DNA of 64,000 bases from Zygnema cylindricum (GCA_037447655.1 JBBHKE010002119.1:1-64000); one strand, 5' to 3'; shown: positions 26,629-38,266, numbered from the stretch's first letter. Notes: generated by a model not told the origin, from the letters alone. Program-made: numbers and translations.

Positions 26629-28306
26629 CCGCGCACAAATATTGTAAAAAAGTTCTAACATGTGTGACATCATCCGCCTATTCGCTTACATCATGGAACT
26701 TTATTTAAAATCATCTCGCGAGGTGATTTATATAAAGTTTGAAGATGAGCTCGAACGACGTCAAAGTGGGTCGAAATGCGTTAGACGACAAACTGCATCG
26801 CACTAGACTGCATCGCACTAGATGACAAACTGTAGTACATATAAAATTTCAAGGTAACGCAACTTGTACGGTGGTAATTTCAATTTTCTGGTTCGGCTGC
26901 GGATATTTTCGTTGGGGCTAAGTTATGGAGGAAAACGACAAAAAATAACTGTAACTTTCGCACATGGGAAAGTGCCCTAAGCTTTGGTTACATGAGAAAG
27001 TGCCATTGATGTAAAACTTTGGGCACACACCCTAAAAATTTGGATCACAGAAAAACAAAATTTCACAACTCGTAGTAAAAGTTAGGGTATGGACACCTTG
27101 AAGGGTTTCTTATTTTGAAAAGATTTTACGGCACGTAAATGTATACTTGTAATGGACAAAACTTTAAAGTAAACGGGTGAAGTTTTTTTGGCCAATGGTG
27201 TTTTGAATTTTTGACGTAGAAATCTTTTGTGTCGCAAGTTAAAAGACAACGTTATTTTTGCGTAATGGTAATCAGTTACCTGAGCCAATAAATTGGTCGA
27301 ACCAACGGTTATTATGATTATGCAGTTCAAGAATTAATCAAGCCGATAAAACCCCCTTTGTTGTTCCATCTTTATACAAAATTATAGACCTTTGGACGTC
27401 GTTTTGGAAACCTTTTAATAGGCGTTTGTCTGTCGTTCCGCGCGTTGTCTGTCTTCAGCACGAACAGCCACGTTGACTGTCCGCAGTACGGAAAAGTATG
27501 TACAACGACAATGACAACCACGTTGACTGTCCGCAGTACGGAAAAGTATATACAATGACAATGACAGGACCACAACCACGTCCATGACTGCGACCACGAC
27601 AACAACCAAGATTGTGACCAGACCGACACCACCCGTTAACTCTAGACGACTATACCGATACCGAAAGATGTGATGTACAGATGTGTCCGACCGCAAATAG
27701 TGACACGATGCACAAATTCAAAGTACGGTAGATCCGTTTTTGAAAACTATAATGTTGTCGTGACGTTAACATCGCCGTAAATACCATAAATTCTGGGCAA
27801 ACAAGCACCATGAAGAATAAAGAATTGTGATAGCCTATTCCCACCGACAAAAAATTCACTTTCGCAACAAAAGGGCGTTTGAATAATGTACGGCTTTCCG
27901 AGCACCGACTTTGTTATTATTAGAAGTTCCCCAAAAACCGTACAATATAACTTCCTCAAAGTATTAGTGGATATTAAAGTCAGGTTAAGGTTGCGTCTTT
28001 CTTTGAAACAGGCCAACGGTAAACCTAAAAACTGACGAAGCAAAAACAACACCCAAACCGCTACTTCATAGTTTTCGCGCGAAAAAACTGCCCAACTTTG
28101 AACCACTGTCGTCGTGAAAAACTGCAGGTTTGTCTTCGCGCATATGTTTGATGACGTCAAAACGTGTGACGTGTGATAGCCTATTCCTACCGGTGCATTT
28201 GTAACTCTTTGCCCATTTCGATGATTTTCCCCTATCTCATCGGAAAATGGGTTTTGTTCACTCCAAAATTTTGGCACGTAACTTCGATTGAAGGTGTTTG
28301 TGACAC
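26629..28306. other. Non-genic stretch with repeat fragments
   Basis: Two further copies of the foldback's inner motif, CATGGGAAAGTGCC, occur near 26963 and 26991, so the foldback family may once have extended further. The segment GTGATAGCCTATTCC occurs at about 27826 and 28172, and in inverted form near 34708-34725. A 189-codon minus frame spans 27747-28316. I do not recognise it, and it includes both GATAGCC motifs, so it is probably chance or transposon-derived. Confidence 0.5.
27468..27567. repeat. 50-bp tandem duplication
   Basis: Two adjacent 50-bp copies begin CCACGTTGACTGTCCGCAGT at 27468 and 27518 and differ at a few positions. They lead into a degenerate GACCACGAC-type simple repeat up to about 27620. 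A similar GACCACGACC tract lies at 34765-34792 beside the inverted GATAGCC motif. Confidence 0.8.
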
Positions 28307-28453
28307 AAGAAATCATCTAGAATTACCACTCCTCCTTTTAGTCTCCCATCACTTTCTTTCTTCAAGTCCATAGGAGTGGTACAACTGTTTGCCTTTTCCA
28401 TCTGAAATTATCAAGCATATTACCTATTGGTTCTTTCTGAGTAAGTCTGATAA

Positions 28454-29083
28454 TCATTTCCCTCCTATCTCTCTCCATTTGGATTTCCAAATACATCTTG
28501 CCTCCCCTAAATCTTTCATGTCAAATTTGCTTCTAAGACCTTTCTTTAACTTATTGATCTTTTCCAAAGACTTGCTTAACACTAGCAAATCATCAACATA
28601 GATTGCAATAAAAATGACACCATTCTCATCTTCAAACATATAGACAGAATGGTCAAAGTTGATCCGAATATATCCCTGACAGGTGAGAAACTCATCTAGT
28701 TTCTTATTCCATTGTTGTGGAGCCTGCTTCAATCCTTATAAGGACTTTATGAGCATGCAGACTTTGCTCTCTTCTTTTTCCTCCACGAACCCCTCTGGTT
28801 GCCGCATAAAGATTTATTCCTCTAACTCACCATTGAGGAAGGCGGTCTTAAAATCCATCTGGCGTATCTCTATGTCTTCCGCTACCGCTAGAGTGAGGAG
28901 AATCCTTACTGATGGGAACGGAACAACTGGAGCAAAAGTCTCCTCATAGTCAATCCCCTCTTTTTGGGTAAACTCCTTTACTACCAACTGAGGCTTATAT
29001 CTTTCAATAGAATTATTTGGGTTAAGTTTCAATTTAAACACCCATTTGCAACCAAACAGTATTTTGTCCGTAAGACAGTCCAC
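28454..29083 (-). pseudogene. Copia reverse transcriptase fragment (element 1)
   Basis: Two minus-strand frames carry copia RT motifs: [35 protein letters not shown], then PQQWNKKLDEFL and the catalytic YVDD box at 28589-28600. RT copies element RNA into DNA inside the particle. The two blocks are separated by a frame break around 28735-28815, and VVPFPSVR replaces the usual VVRFxSIR. The sequence breaks off shortly after the RT C-terminal region at the truncation point. Confidence 0.9.
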
Positions 29084-29668
29084 TAGTTCCTAAGTATTTG
29101 CTTTCATGATGGAGGCCATCTCATCATTTATGACTAAACCCATCTGTCTTTCTCCGGACTGATCACTGCCTCCGAGTATGACTGAGGCTCATCAGGGTGA
29201 GATAGCTTAGTTAACTTATGAGTGGCCTATTTTTCTTGTATCTTTTTGTTGCTCCTTCTCCCTCCCAAAAAATCCAAAGCTGAAATGGAGGGAAGTCTTG
29301 GATTTCTCCTTACTGTCTCATTGGCTACCCTATCCATGGAAGCTTGTTCCGGTTCCTTCTCTTTTGTCTCCTCGAAGTGCGTAGGAATAAAAGGGGTGTC
29401 CAGTAGATCTCCTTTATCTTGGATCTCCTTTTAATCTGCAATCACTGTTTCACTCATGTCCCTTTCGAGAAAACTAAGTTCTCCTCACTTTCGGAATCAA
29501 AAATGATTCTTATCTTCTTCGTTTATTTGAAGGGATCAAATGACTTTTCTTCATCCATGACAACTAGGTGTTTGACCATAATGATATCTTGCTTTGCTCA
29601 GTCATAGACTCTATATCCTTTCACATCCTCATCGTATCCGACAAGGTATCCAGGTTTTCCCTTAGCAT

Positions 29669-30480
29669 CTAGTTTCTTATTTTTCCTATCCGTATCAAAA
29701 ATGTAAACTTGGCTACCGAATATTTTAAAGTGAAAGATATCTGGTTTTCTTCCAACCATCTCTCATAAGGTCTCATTCCTTTTACGGTTGAGGTAAAGAC
29801 TTTATTTTTAATATAGTTGGCATAGTTCATGGCTTCTGCCCAACACCTTTTTCCTATTTTCTTGTCGACCAATAAACTGCATACACTATCTCATATTGTC
29901 CGGTTCAACCTCTCCGCTACCCCATTTTGTTCTGGATTATACGGTACAATTTTTTGAAGCTGAACTCCCTCATCCCTTAAGTATTTCCCAAACTGGTAAG
30001 AGGTGAACTCTCCCCCATTATCACTCCTTATTCTCTTAATGAGGATCATGTGCAACTTCTCACTCCATGCTTTATATTCTTTGAAGTAAGTTGGTGTTTC
30101 AGACTTTGTTTTGATGAAGTAGACTCTAGACTATCTAGACCAATCATCAGTTATTGTCCCTTTTCCCTCCAACCGCAGATACTTTTGCTGGTCTCAGATA
30201 TCTGTGTGTACTAAATCTAGTACTTTCTCACCCCTATATATGGCGGCTTTGGGAAAGGAAGTTTGTGAGCCTTACCTTCGATACATCCACTACAGTTATC
30301 AACCATTTCATTATAATCAAACTGAATGCCATCCACTACACCAAGATTCTTCATTTCTCTTAACCCATCAAAATGCACATTGCCCCAACCGCTTATGGCG
30401 AATCATCAACTTTGGGACACCAACAGAATAAAAATTATTCTTTTCATTACTCAGGTTAAGCCTATACATTCCTTGGCTAC
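29669..30480 (-). pseudogene. Copia integrase fragment (element 1)
   Basis: The minus strand encodes degenerate integrase sequence parallel to element 2 at 59570-60520. It includes the conserved GKRCWAEAMNYANYIKNK segment that follows the catalytic core and an SDNGGEF-like stretch near 30010-30030. Stops and frameshifts split it into short pieces. Integrase inserts the cDNA into the host chromosome; this copy cannot. Confidence 0.8.
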
Positions 30481-30769
30481 CTTTATCTACCGTGAACTAG
30501 ATTTCATCCCCAAAATTAGCTGTAAAGACTCCTTTTCTAGTGAAGGTATCAACTTAACTAGACTTCATCTCCAAAATTAGCTGTAAAAACTCATTTTCTA
30601 GTGAAGGTATCAACTTTTTTGTCATCTATTACAAACGTAGAGACAAGATTTTTACTCAACTGAGAAATATAGAGTACATCTGAGAAGGTGAGTATAGAAG
30701 TCTTATTCTAAACTAAGACATTCAGATCTACCAATCCCAGTAGATCTGTAGTAGCCTCTCTTCCATCCC

Positions 30770-30900
30770 GATACTCTATCTCTACAGTAGGGATATTTCT
30801 TAGCTTAGTAAAAAAGTGCCTATCATGACACATATGGATAGATGCACCTGAGTCAATGATCCATCCTTCTTGTGGAGCTTCTTGAATCGCTCCAAGAGCA
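30770..30900 (-). pseudogene. Copia aspartic protease fragment (element 1)
   Basis: The minus strand reads GWIIDSGASIHM, with the protease active-site DSGA at 30843-30854. The surrounding residues match the protease of element 2, where the same box is DSSA. The protease cleaves the Gag-Pol polyprotein. The frame ends at a stop shortly downstream. Confidence 0.8.
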
Positions 30901-31096
30901 CACTTCTGTTTCTAAGGGATCTCTTTCTCTTTCAGAATCTCGTCAACAAGAAGTTCCCCATCCTCACTTTTAAAGGATTTGTCCTCGTTCTCTCCTTTCA
31001 CTTTTGTGACCAAAGGGCGTTTTTTTCCCTTTGGAAGAACCTCCTCCGGAAAAACCTCCTCCACGGTTCTCTTTGAGCCTTTCCTTGGACAGCTTG

Positions 31097-32049
31097 TCAT
31101 AATCCGCGATGAAGTGTCCCGCTTTTTGTAAAAATGACAAAGACCTGTTGGGGGCCTTGTCCTCCAAACTGACCTCTTTCTCCTTTGTATGGTATTTTCA
31201 GGTATTGTCTCCACCGGTCCGCTCTGGCAGCTAGAGCTTGAATGCTCTTTCCTCCTCTCCTAATCTCAATCGTGTAGAAACTAATGGTTTTATTAGTATT
31301 TTCTAGGTCTGAAAAGAAATATAGAAGTCGAGGCAGTCTATCTCTAACTTCTCTCTCCAACTCTCAAACTTGTCGCAGTCACTGAGAAATTGGAGGTACA
31401 CTATGTTTTCATACTCGTCGGGTAACTTTATGATGAGAGTGATAATTTTCATCGTCATTGTCATCCCCGTTCCACTTGGCACTCTCCATTTCCATATACA
31501 ATCAAGAGAGATCATTCCAGTAGTCTAACATCTTTCCCCTTTTCGAAGTATAATTCCCCAACTTTTGTTTGGCCAACTGGAGCTTCTGAATCGTACCAGC
31601 TCTATAGATCTCCACCAAACTCACCCACAACTCATTGGCCTTGTAAACGTGAAGATGGGGGGTTGCCAAAGCTTGAGTGAGGTGTCTCAGAATGAAGTTT
31701 TTGGCAGCCATGTTGTTGTCTTCCCACATTTAGGTGTCGTTTCCGTGGTCGTTACGATTTTCGTTTCGGGTGCCGTGGCAATAGGAGCAATAGCTGTAAC
31801 ATGTGTCTCCTTCCCTTTTTGCTTTTCGGATACATTGTTGTCCCCATCGTCTGCCTCCTTCGTTAATGCAGATGTTGCTGCAGAAAACCGTATTCCTCCA
31901 AGACTTGGTGGAGTTCCCTGAGTTGGACGTTTCACTTGTCCACTGACAATACCAAATTGTCATTTTTTACATAAAGCCCCTATAATCATGGCTTCCCAAC
32001 AAATGAACCCTGATCCGTTGAATATGGGCACCTTAGAGGGTGGACCCAT
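31097..32049 (-). pseudogene. Copia gag remnant (element 1)
   Basis: The minus strand starts with an ATG at 32049 inside the primer-binding site and reads MGPPSKVPIFNGSGFICWEA, matching the gag start of element 2. A stop follows after 29 codons, then several frames carry the rest (31935-31687, 31729-31502, 31360-31097). The nucleocapsid-like region near 31110-31140 has H and Y in the positions of a CCHC knuckle (GHFIADY), with cysteines lost. Gag forms the particle. Confidence 0.8.
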
Positions 32050-32053
32050 AACC
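32039..32053 (-). promoter_or_regulatory. Primer-binding site, half-tRNA iMet type (element 1)
   Basis: Immediately inside the LTR (minus strand) lies GGTTATGGGTCCACC. It is complementary, with one mismatch, to the anticodon stem-loop of plant initiator tRNA-Met as I recall it (GGUGGGCCCAUAACC), not to the tRNA 3' end (TGGTATCAGAGC). The CAT of the anticodon complement doubles as the gag ATG. Confidence 0.75.
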
Positions 32054-32528
32054 TGCAATTTTGTGTCCTCCATTGGACCATAGAATTAAAAAAGCCTCTA
32101 GGCAGTTTTTTAACTAGCCCACTTTCAACTACAACCACTGCTCCCTAAGTAGAGAAATCGCCAACGTGACTGCCCCAATGTGCAGTTTGGACTCCTCTGG
32201 ATCCACATCAAAAAGAGAATTACTGAAAACGCCCAACTAGACGATGAGATATGAGGCGACAAAGATGCCAGGTTCTATACAAACTCTCTCAAAGAGAGGT
32301 GGCTACCTAGTGAAAAATACTAAGTCCTAAACCCTTGTCACAAGCCCTATCTACTAATGTACGATACAATCATATAAATGTACTGTACTCAAAGGTACTA
32401 CCGCCATTGTACGGCAAGACCACTGTGTGGACGCGTGTCTCTTACGGATTCGTCCGTCTGCTCCTCGAGATTCCTGCTTCCTTATGTTATCTTGCCACAT
32501 GGTGCCACGTCATGCCACGACAAAAAAA

Positions 32529-33537
32529 TGTTAAAATTACTATATTTAGAGGGTATTTTCTAGGTCTAAATAGATTAGTAAAATAGGAAAAAGAAAAGGG
32601 CAGACAACTTGCCTTCACCTCCTGTTTCTAGCCACCATACTTGTTGTAGTCACTGAAGGATAGAGAGGGTGGTTGAGCCATGGCTGTCCTACTTCAACAG
32701 GCATGACTAAAGAGTGACTTATGTCACTCTCAACAAAAGGTTGAGTCTTGCAGGACTCGAACCTCCGACCAGCAGAGCGAGGCGTAGCCGTCAGCTCTAA
32801 ACGGTCTGTCGTAGGAGTTCGTTACTATACATTGGGTGTGATATTTATTTAAACTGTGTTTTGATCCTGAATCCGATTAACAAAATGACAAAGGAAAGAA
32901 CATAGATTTAAGTAATATACAGTGCGGACATTATCTCGCACAAAACAAATGAATCGGACATTTGTTTTGACGACCAATATTAAATGTTGGTTTATGATCC
33001 GACGGCAAATATCACTGTTGAAATCCCGGAATGGTCACCTTAGCGGTTTTTGGACGTGGCGTGACCTGGCAACACGTGGAGAGATAACATTCGGTCGGGG
33101 GAATTCCAGAGAACATAAAGACGAGTTAAAAGTGGACAAGCGTCCACTCAATGGCCTTGCTGTACACAGGCCGTACAGAAAGTACATCGGTCGTAGTACC
33201 TTTCTGTACTCTACAGTCGTTTGATTGGTTCGTACATCAGTAGATAGGGGTTGTCAGAGGGGCTTGGGACTTGAAGAATTTGGTTGGTAGGGACTTCTCT
33301 CCCTTAGAGAGTTTTGTATAAACTTGGCATCTTTGCCACTTCATAACTAATCGGCTGGTTGGCCGTTTTCAATGATTCTTTTTGCTACGGACTCGAGGAG
33401 TCCAGGTTTCACAGGGGTGTAGTCTGACTGTCAATTTGTCCTATTAGGCAACAGTGGTTGTGGCTGAAAGTGGGTTAGCTAAAGGCTATCTAGAGGCTTC
33501 CTGGATTTTGTAGTCTAATAGAGGATACAAAATTGCA
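32529..33537 (+). repeat. Nested solo LTR in opposite orientation
   Basis: A complete LTR begins TGTTAAAATTAC and ends AAAATTGCA (TG...CA termini). It lies inside the 5' LTR of element 1 but in the opposite orientation. It is flanked by an exact 5-bp duplication AAAAA (32524-32528 and 33538-33542), the size expected for Ty1/copia. No internal domain remains, so it is a recombination product of a later insertion of the same family. Confidence 0.93.
32743..32813 (-). other. tRNA-like segment in nested solo LTR
   Basis: On the minus strand this reads as a tRNA-like stretch with a consensus pol III B box GGTTCGAGTCC (32753-32763) preceded by GAGCTGACGGCTACGCC. It runs antisense to the LTR. The acceptor stem does not pair, so it is not a functional tRNA. 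Confidence 0.55.
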
Positions 33538-33775
33538 AAAAACGCCAAAGCGGTCATTACGAAATCTCGGCGTCAGTATGTGCCGTTAGATCAAAACCGA
33601 CTTTCGATGTTAGCCGTTGAAAACAAATGTCCGGTTCATTTGTTTCGTGCGTGATCATATTCGCACGGTTTATTAACCAATCTATATGTCTTACATCCGT
33701 CTTTTCGTTAATCGGATTATAGTTCAAAACATAGTTTCAAAAAATATCACACCCTATGCAATCTAACGAACTCAT

Positions 33776-33846
33776 ACGACAGACCGGTTAGAGCTGACGG
33801 CTACGCCTCGCTCTGTCGGTCGGAGGTTCGAGTCCTGCCGGACTCA
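33776..33846 (+). other. tRNA-like segment in element 1 LTR
   Basis: GGTTAGAGCTGACGGCTACG is followed by a perfect B box GGTTCGAGTCC at 33825-33835. The middle resembles the anticodon arm of tRNA-Arg(ACG) (GGCTACG), but the stems do not pair well. It is antisense to the LTR, as in the other copies. Confidence 0.55.
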
Positions 33847-34055
33847 ACCTTTTGTTGACAAAGACTTATGTCACTCCTCAGTCTTGACTATGGAGCTGAG
33901 GCAGCCATGGCTCCACCGCTCTCTCTTTCTTTCAATGAATACAAGTATAGGGGCAAGAGGGAAAAGGTGGAGGCAGACTGCCTACTCTTTTCTTTTCATT
34001 TTTCATTAATCTAGTCAGACCAAGAAAATACCCTATAAATCTAGTTATTTCAAGA

Positions 34056-34928
34056 ATTACGCTCATCGAAACCCAGCCGACAACTTCATACCGTTGGCTT
34101 TTGAGATATTTGGGACCTTGGACTCGTCGACAACTTCATCCGTGATTGTGCTCGACGGTCGTTTGAGGCTCGAGGACCTGGCAGCCCTCTCTCGACTCTC
34201 ATGTCGGCTTTTTATCGCCAACGGATATCTGTTACCTTTCAAAGATCTCAAGCATCGGCCTTTATCCGAAAAAACACGGTGGTGAACAATGGTCTAGGCT
34301 TGCGAGATTTTCCTCCCCGCCACCCGATGCACACTGGTGATATTTGTTCCTCAGACCTTTAGTGTAGACTTCTTTTAGTCTTTGGGCTGACGACCCTTTT
34401 TTGTCATCTAGAGCTTTTGTATAGTGTAGTTTTAGTGTTTGTTTTTGTCTCTTATGTTTTCTTTGTTTTTTTTGTACTCTTACTGCTGGTTAGCTTTTAT
34501 AGTATTTGTGTATACTTTTGGTTTTTGACCTTTAATGGTAGTGGACAATTTCCCTTTTCAATCAAGTTTTGTATTTTGATAGTTTAACCATCGCGTTTTT
34601 CATAATAAAATCTTTCTTTCTTACTTCCAAGAACAACAAAGTTGGTGCTTGGAAAGCTGTACATTTTTTTGAACGCCCGTCTGTTGTTGGAGTGATTTTT
34701 TTTCCGGTGGGAATAGGCTATGAGAAAGGACAAATAAACGTCGACCAAGACAACAACCTCGACAATGACCATGACCACGACCACGACCAGGGGTACCGGG
34801 TAGCTTTAAAAGTAGGCGCGGTTCGCCAAAAGTGGCGCAAAGGTTGTACCTATTCCGTTTTTAATGTAAGAGCATTCAAAATGCAAGACTAGCCAAATAA
34901 ATGGTACGTGTGTTCGCTTTTTTGAACG
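34056..34928. other. Non-genic stretch
   Basis: No gene is recognised. It contains a degenerate ACCACGACC tract (about 34765-34792) and the inverted GGAATAGGCTAT motif shared with 27826 and 28172, suggesting fragments of one older transposon family. The 107-codon + frame at 34569-34892 includes that simple repeat and is not convincing. Confidence 0.5.
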
Positions 34929-36246
34929 TGAAATTCTATGGGCTCTATTGCCACACACAATTCGCAAATCAAAAGTAGCTAATCTAGATAGTGCCAACTC
35001 CAAGTATATATAAACCCAAATGATTGACCCCTTGACAATCAGAACCCCATTAAAGCTTCACCCCTGTGAAACAAGACTTTCTGTGTGCTCAGTTCCACCA
35101 CAGAATGCAAAGTTAGAATATGTGATTTGGATACATTCACCCACTTTGACTTTCCCTTAGAAATGCAGCCACCCAGGCAGACAAAAACACTGACCGACTA
35201 CATCCGTGTGTAGCTTGGACTGCCTTGAGTCCGCAACAAAAAGAATCACTGAAAATGGCCAAGTAAATTGATAGTTATGGCTGGCCAAAGTTTGCCATTT
35301 ATACAAGGTGCTCTCTGGGAGAGGCAGTTACCTACCAGAAATATTCTAAGTCCTAAACCCCTCTCTTAACCCTCTATTACTGAGGTACGGACCAATCATC
35401 TTACTTTATAGTACATAAAGGTACAGGTGTCGCTGTACCTTCTGTACGGCCATCGTACGACATGGCTAAAAAGTCAACACGTGTCCTATCCGGATTCGCT
35501 CTTGTAATCCCTGGAATTTCTGCTTCCAAATCTTATCTCTCCACGTGGCGCCAGGTTATGCCACGTCAAAAAAATGGTACCGTACAAGAAATTACAGGTG
35601 CCGGGGTACTTTCTGTACGGAGAGTGTACGATATTGCCACAATGTGATATTTGTCACATCCGAATTTGTTGTGTTCCGTTTCGGAGATTCCGCAACCTGT
35701 ACGATGTCGCCACGTGTCATCCGGAGTAGTGACGTCCGCAAACCGCCAAATTATCCTTTCGCGTAGCCGGCGCTAATCACGACCGTCCGATTTATTTCGG
35801 CATTCAATTGTAGCCGTTGAAAATTGGTGCGCGGTATTTGTTTCGCTATCGAAACAAATGCGCGGTATCCGTTCCGTCCCTCTAAAGTACTCCGTACTAA
35901 ATAAACTGTATCTATGCACTAAGAATCAATTTCCCGTTAAAGGAATTACTCTACGTATTACTATATATATTTATCAATCCCTATATGATCTAACACTAGT
36001 ATTAGACTTAACGGCTAAAGCTAACGGCAACAGGTTTCTTGACAGACGACAGGTACCAGGATCAATTTCTGGGGCGGTCAACATTATTTTTAGTAAATCT
36101 ATATTTATCTACACGTGTCTCTCCGGAGAGCTTAGACAACCATGGCTTTAGCTCCCTCTGTGGGGCTTTGGAGAAGGGAGTCAGAGGCAGACTGCCTCTA
36201 CTCTTTTCTATCTAATAAAGACCTAGAAAATATCCAAATATCAACA
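34929..36246 (-). repeat. Solo LTR, family b, with exact GAACG duplication
   Basis: The sequence runs from TGAAATTCTATGGG to TATCAACA and is flanked on both sides by GAACG (34924-34928 and 36247-36251), a perfect 5-bp target-site duplication. It aligns with 22934-24072 and more distantly with the copia LTRs here. It is longer (1318 bp), partly because a block with the GTACGG...CACGTG pattern occurs twice (about 35440-35570 and 35580-35720). No internal domain is present. Confidence 0.92.
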
Positions 36247-36439
36247 GAACGCGCATGATAAACTTGCATGGTAAACAGGACACTGTCCACGCCCGTTTAA
36301 CGGGTGTTGTACTAGTTACCGAAAAAACCTGCGCAACCGGAGAACTGAATTGATGGAACGTCACCATATCTGACCCCTTCCTACACGCATATTATAATGT
36401 AACAAAAGTATCATACGCAGACATATACTACACGGCTAC

Positions 36440-36999
36440 TACACCGCCAATCGCTATTAGCGTAGTGTACGCTAATTCTGTCCCGCTTTTTTTTATTCTC
36501 AAATAGTGTAGCTTATTCTATTTTTTATCTTTACGCCATTTAGGGTTATTTTCTAAGTACCGTACAAAACGAAAGTACGTTGTCGTTTAAATAGTGTGGT
36601 GTACGGTATGTGTCAGACCGTACAGAATTGTACCTTTTTAAGTGAAAAAGTATAATTAATGAGTTTTTGTAACAGCGGACGCATGAGAATATGCGCTCTA
36701 AAAAGGGGATAAAATCGGGTTGTCAAATATCACGTTCGCACATATTCGTCCAACAACTAATTTTCCACCGTGTAAACGTACGATTTGTGTATGATTTGTC
36801 AAATTTTGTACAAATACCTATATAAGTGTAAGCATGTTTGCGACCGACATTCATTTTTTTCAAAGACCTCAATTAGAATTATTAAACAATTAGAATGCAT
36901 GTTTTTTTTTAAATTTTCAAATTTTTAATTAGCGTACACCACTGTAATTATTCATATACGCTAAAAAAAACTTCTACGCTAATAGCGATTCACGGTGTA
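36440..36999. mobile_element. TA-flanked TIR element (CACCG family)
   Basis: The left end reads TACACCGCCAATCGCTATTA and the right end is its imperfect inverse, GCGATTCACGGTGTA, giving ~25-bp terminal inverted repeats ending in CGCTATTAGCGTA. TA flanks both ends, compatible with a Tc1/mariner or Stowaway type, though the family assignment is inference. The ~560-bp interior has no transposase frame. Smaller relatives occur in introns at 41784, 48240 and 50551. Confidence 0.75.
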
Positions 37000-37010
37000 C
37001 AGTGCGTCAG

Positions 37011-37578
37011 TACAGTACACCGTCGATCGTTTTTAGCGTGTTGAACACTAATTTGGCGCCCCTAAATTTTGAGTTTATGCCTAATATAGGGTAAATGGTA
37101 CTAGTTTTTCCTGTACGCTAATTACGAGAAGAACAATTAGCGTACACCATTTTAATTTATGTATTATTTTATTAGTGTGGAGTACGGAACGTGTCGGTGC
37201 ATATAGATATGTACTTTTTAATTATACAAGTACGGATATTTTAATAGAATATTTGCTATCACACGAAATATTGCCCTGTTAGTGTACATTTATTTGTCGC
37301 GTATTGCCTACACCACAAAAAACCGAAATTAGAGTTAGGAATTAGTTAGAGTGAAAGTATGCGACAGTGTATGAATTGTAAGAATTCGTACTTTCACCTA
37401 CATTACTGTGAATATCCTCTCGACAAATCAGCTGTACCCATATTTGCGTTCGTTGAAAAATTAGTGTATAACTTTTTTTTCGAATTTTATCTTTAGTCGA
37501 AATTAGTGTACACGACACTAAATTATTCTACACACTTAATAATGTCTACACGCTAAATACGATCGACGGTGTACTGTA
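37011..37578. mobile_element. Second TA-flanked TIR element (CAGTACACCG ends)
   Basis: The left end TACAGTACACCGTCGATCGT is mirrored at the right end by CGATCGACGGTGTACTGTA, with the arms continuing into TTTAGCGTG. It sits 11 bp from the previous element and its ends are related but distinct. The AT-rich interior of about 530 bp has no coding frame. TA flanks both ends. Confidence 0.78.
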
Positions 37579-37637
37579 CATATAATGTTTTCAGTTTTTC
37601 ACGCGTTTTTGCACTTTTGGTACACGGTTCAAATTAA

Positions 37638-38266
37638 TAGTGCTGGGTATCGAGGACCGTTTGCCGATATTCGATATATATCGAATTTCAGGAACCCGAT
37701 AATCGATATATCGCTTCGATATATCGAAAATCAAAATATCGTGATATGTCGCCGATATATCGACAATACGATGTATTGTCGATTCATCGAGGCATTTAAT
37801 AAAAAAAAATGAAAATTTTCGCAGGTCTCCAAAGTCACGTGCCTTCGGACAAGGTGACTGTAAAATCTTTGCCGAAAAGAAGTACGGTTTTTTCCTGAAA
37901 GTCAGCATAGTGTAGGAGATCTCTGAGGTACATTGACGCGGTACACTTGCGAAGTACACGTCCGTAATACGCAAGTACGGATTTCCATACGAAAATGGTC
38001 GGTTTGTCGGTTATATTTTGCGGCGTCTACCTTTAAGTCACGGAACGCAAATCACGTCGTACATGGCGTATCAGACAATTTGTCTTTATCGCTAAAATAA
38101 CATATTATATAAAATACTAAATTTATAGAATACTATTCATCGCGATATATATCGCGATACTTTATGTTGGTCTCTGTACGATGTATCGAGGATTCTTCTC
38201 GATCGATATTCAATATATCGAATATCGAGATTATCGCGATATGAAATTACCCGATACCCAACACTA
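37638..38266. mobile_element. hAT-like MITE, copy 1
   Basis: Ends are TAGTGCTGGGTATCG and CGATACCCAACACTA, flanked by 8-bp sequences CAAATTAA and CAAATTAC (7 of 8 identical). TAGTG-type termini with an 8-bp duplication are hallmarks of the hAT superfamily. Subterminal regions are dense in ATCGATAT and CGATATATCG motifs. It is about 629 bp with no transposase, hence non-autonomous. A second copy with the same ends and interior lies at 56997-57835. Confidence 0.88.

Larger units (their letters stand above)
28307..34055 (-). mobile_element. Truncated, degenerate Ty1/copia element 1
   Basis: Reading on the minus strand from 34055, the element has a 5' LTR (split by a nested solo LTR), a primer-binding site, then gag, protease, integrase and reverse transcriptase fragments. 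Similarity to element 2 (55885-63412) stops near 28307, at the start of RNase H, so RNase H and the 3' LTR are missing. Many stops and frameshifts make it non-functional. The order PR-IN-RT identifies Ty1/copia rather than Ty3. Confidence 0.9.
32054..34055 (-). repeat. 5' LTR of copia element 1, split by a nested LTR
   Basis: The LTR runs 32054-32528 and resumes at 33543-34055 after a nested insertion, with about 988 bp of its own sequence. On the + strand it starts TGCAATTTTGTGTCC and ends TTTCAAGA (expected CAACA). It aligns with the LTRs of element 2: GAATTACTGAAAAC, ACTCTCTCAAAGAGAG, ACGCGTGTC, then CGCCAAAGCGGTCATTACG and the tRNA-like segment. Confidence 0.9.

Noticed and set aside
27747-28316. 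189-codon minus-strand frame
   Set aside because: No recognisable domain. It spans two copies of a repeated GATAGCC motif, so it is probably transposon remnant or chance.
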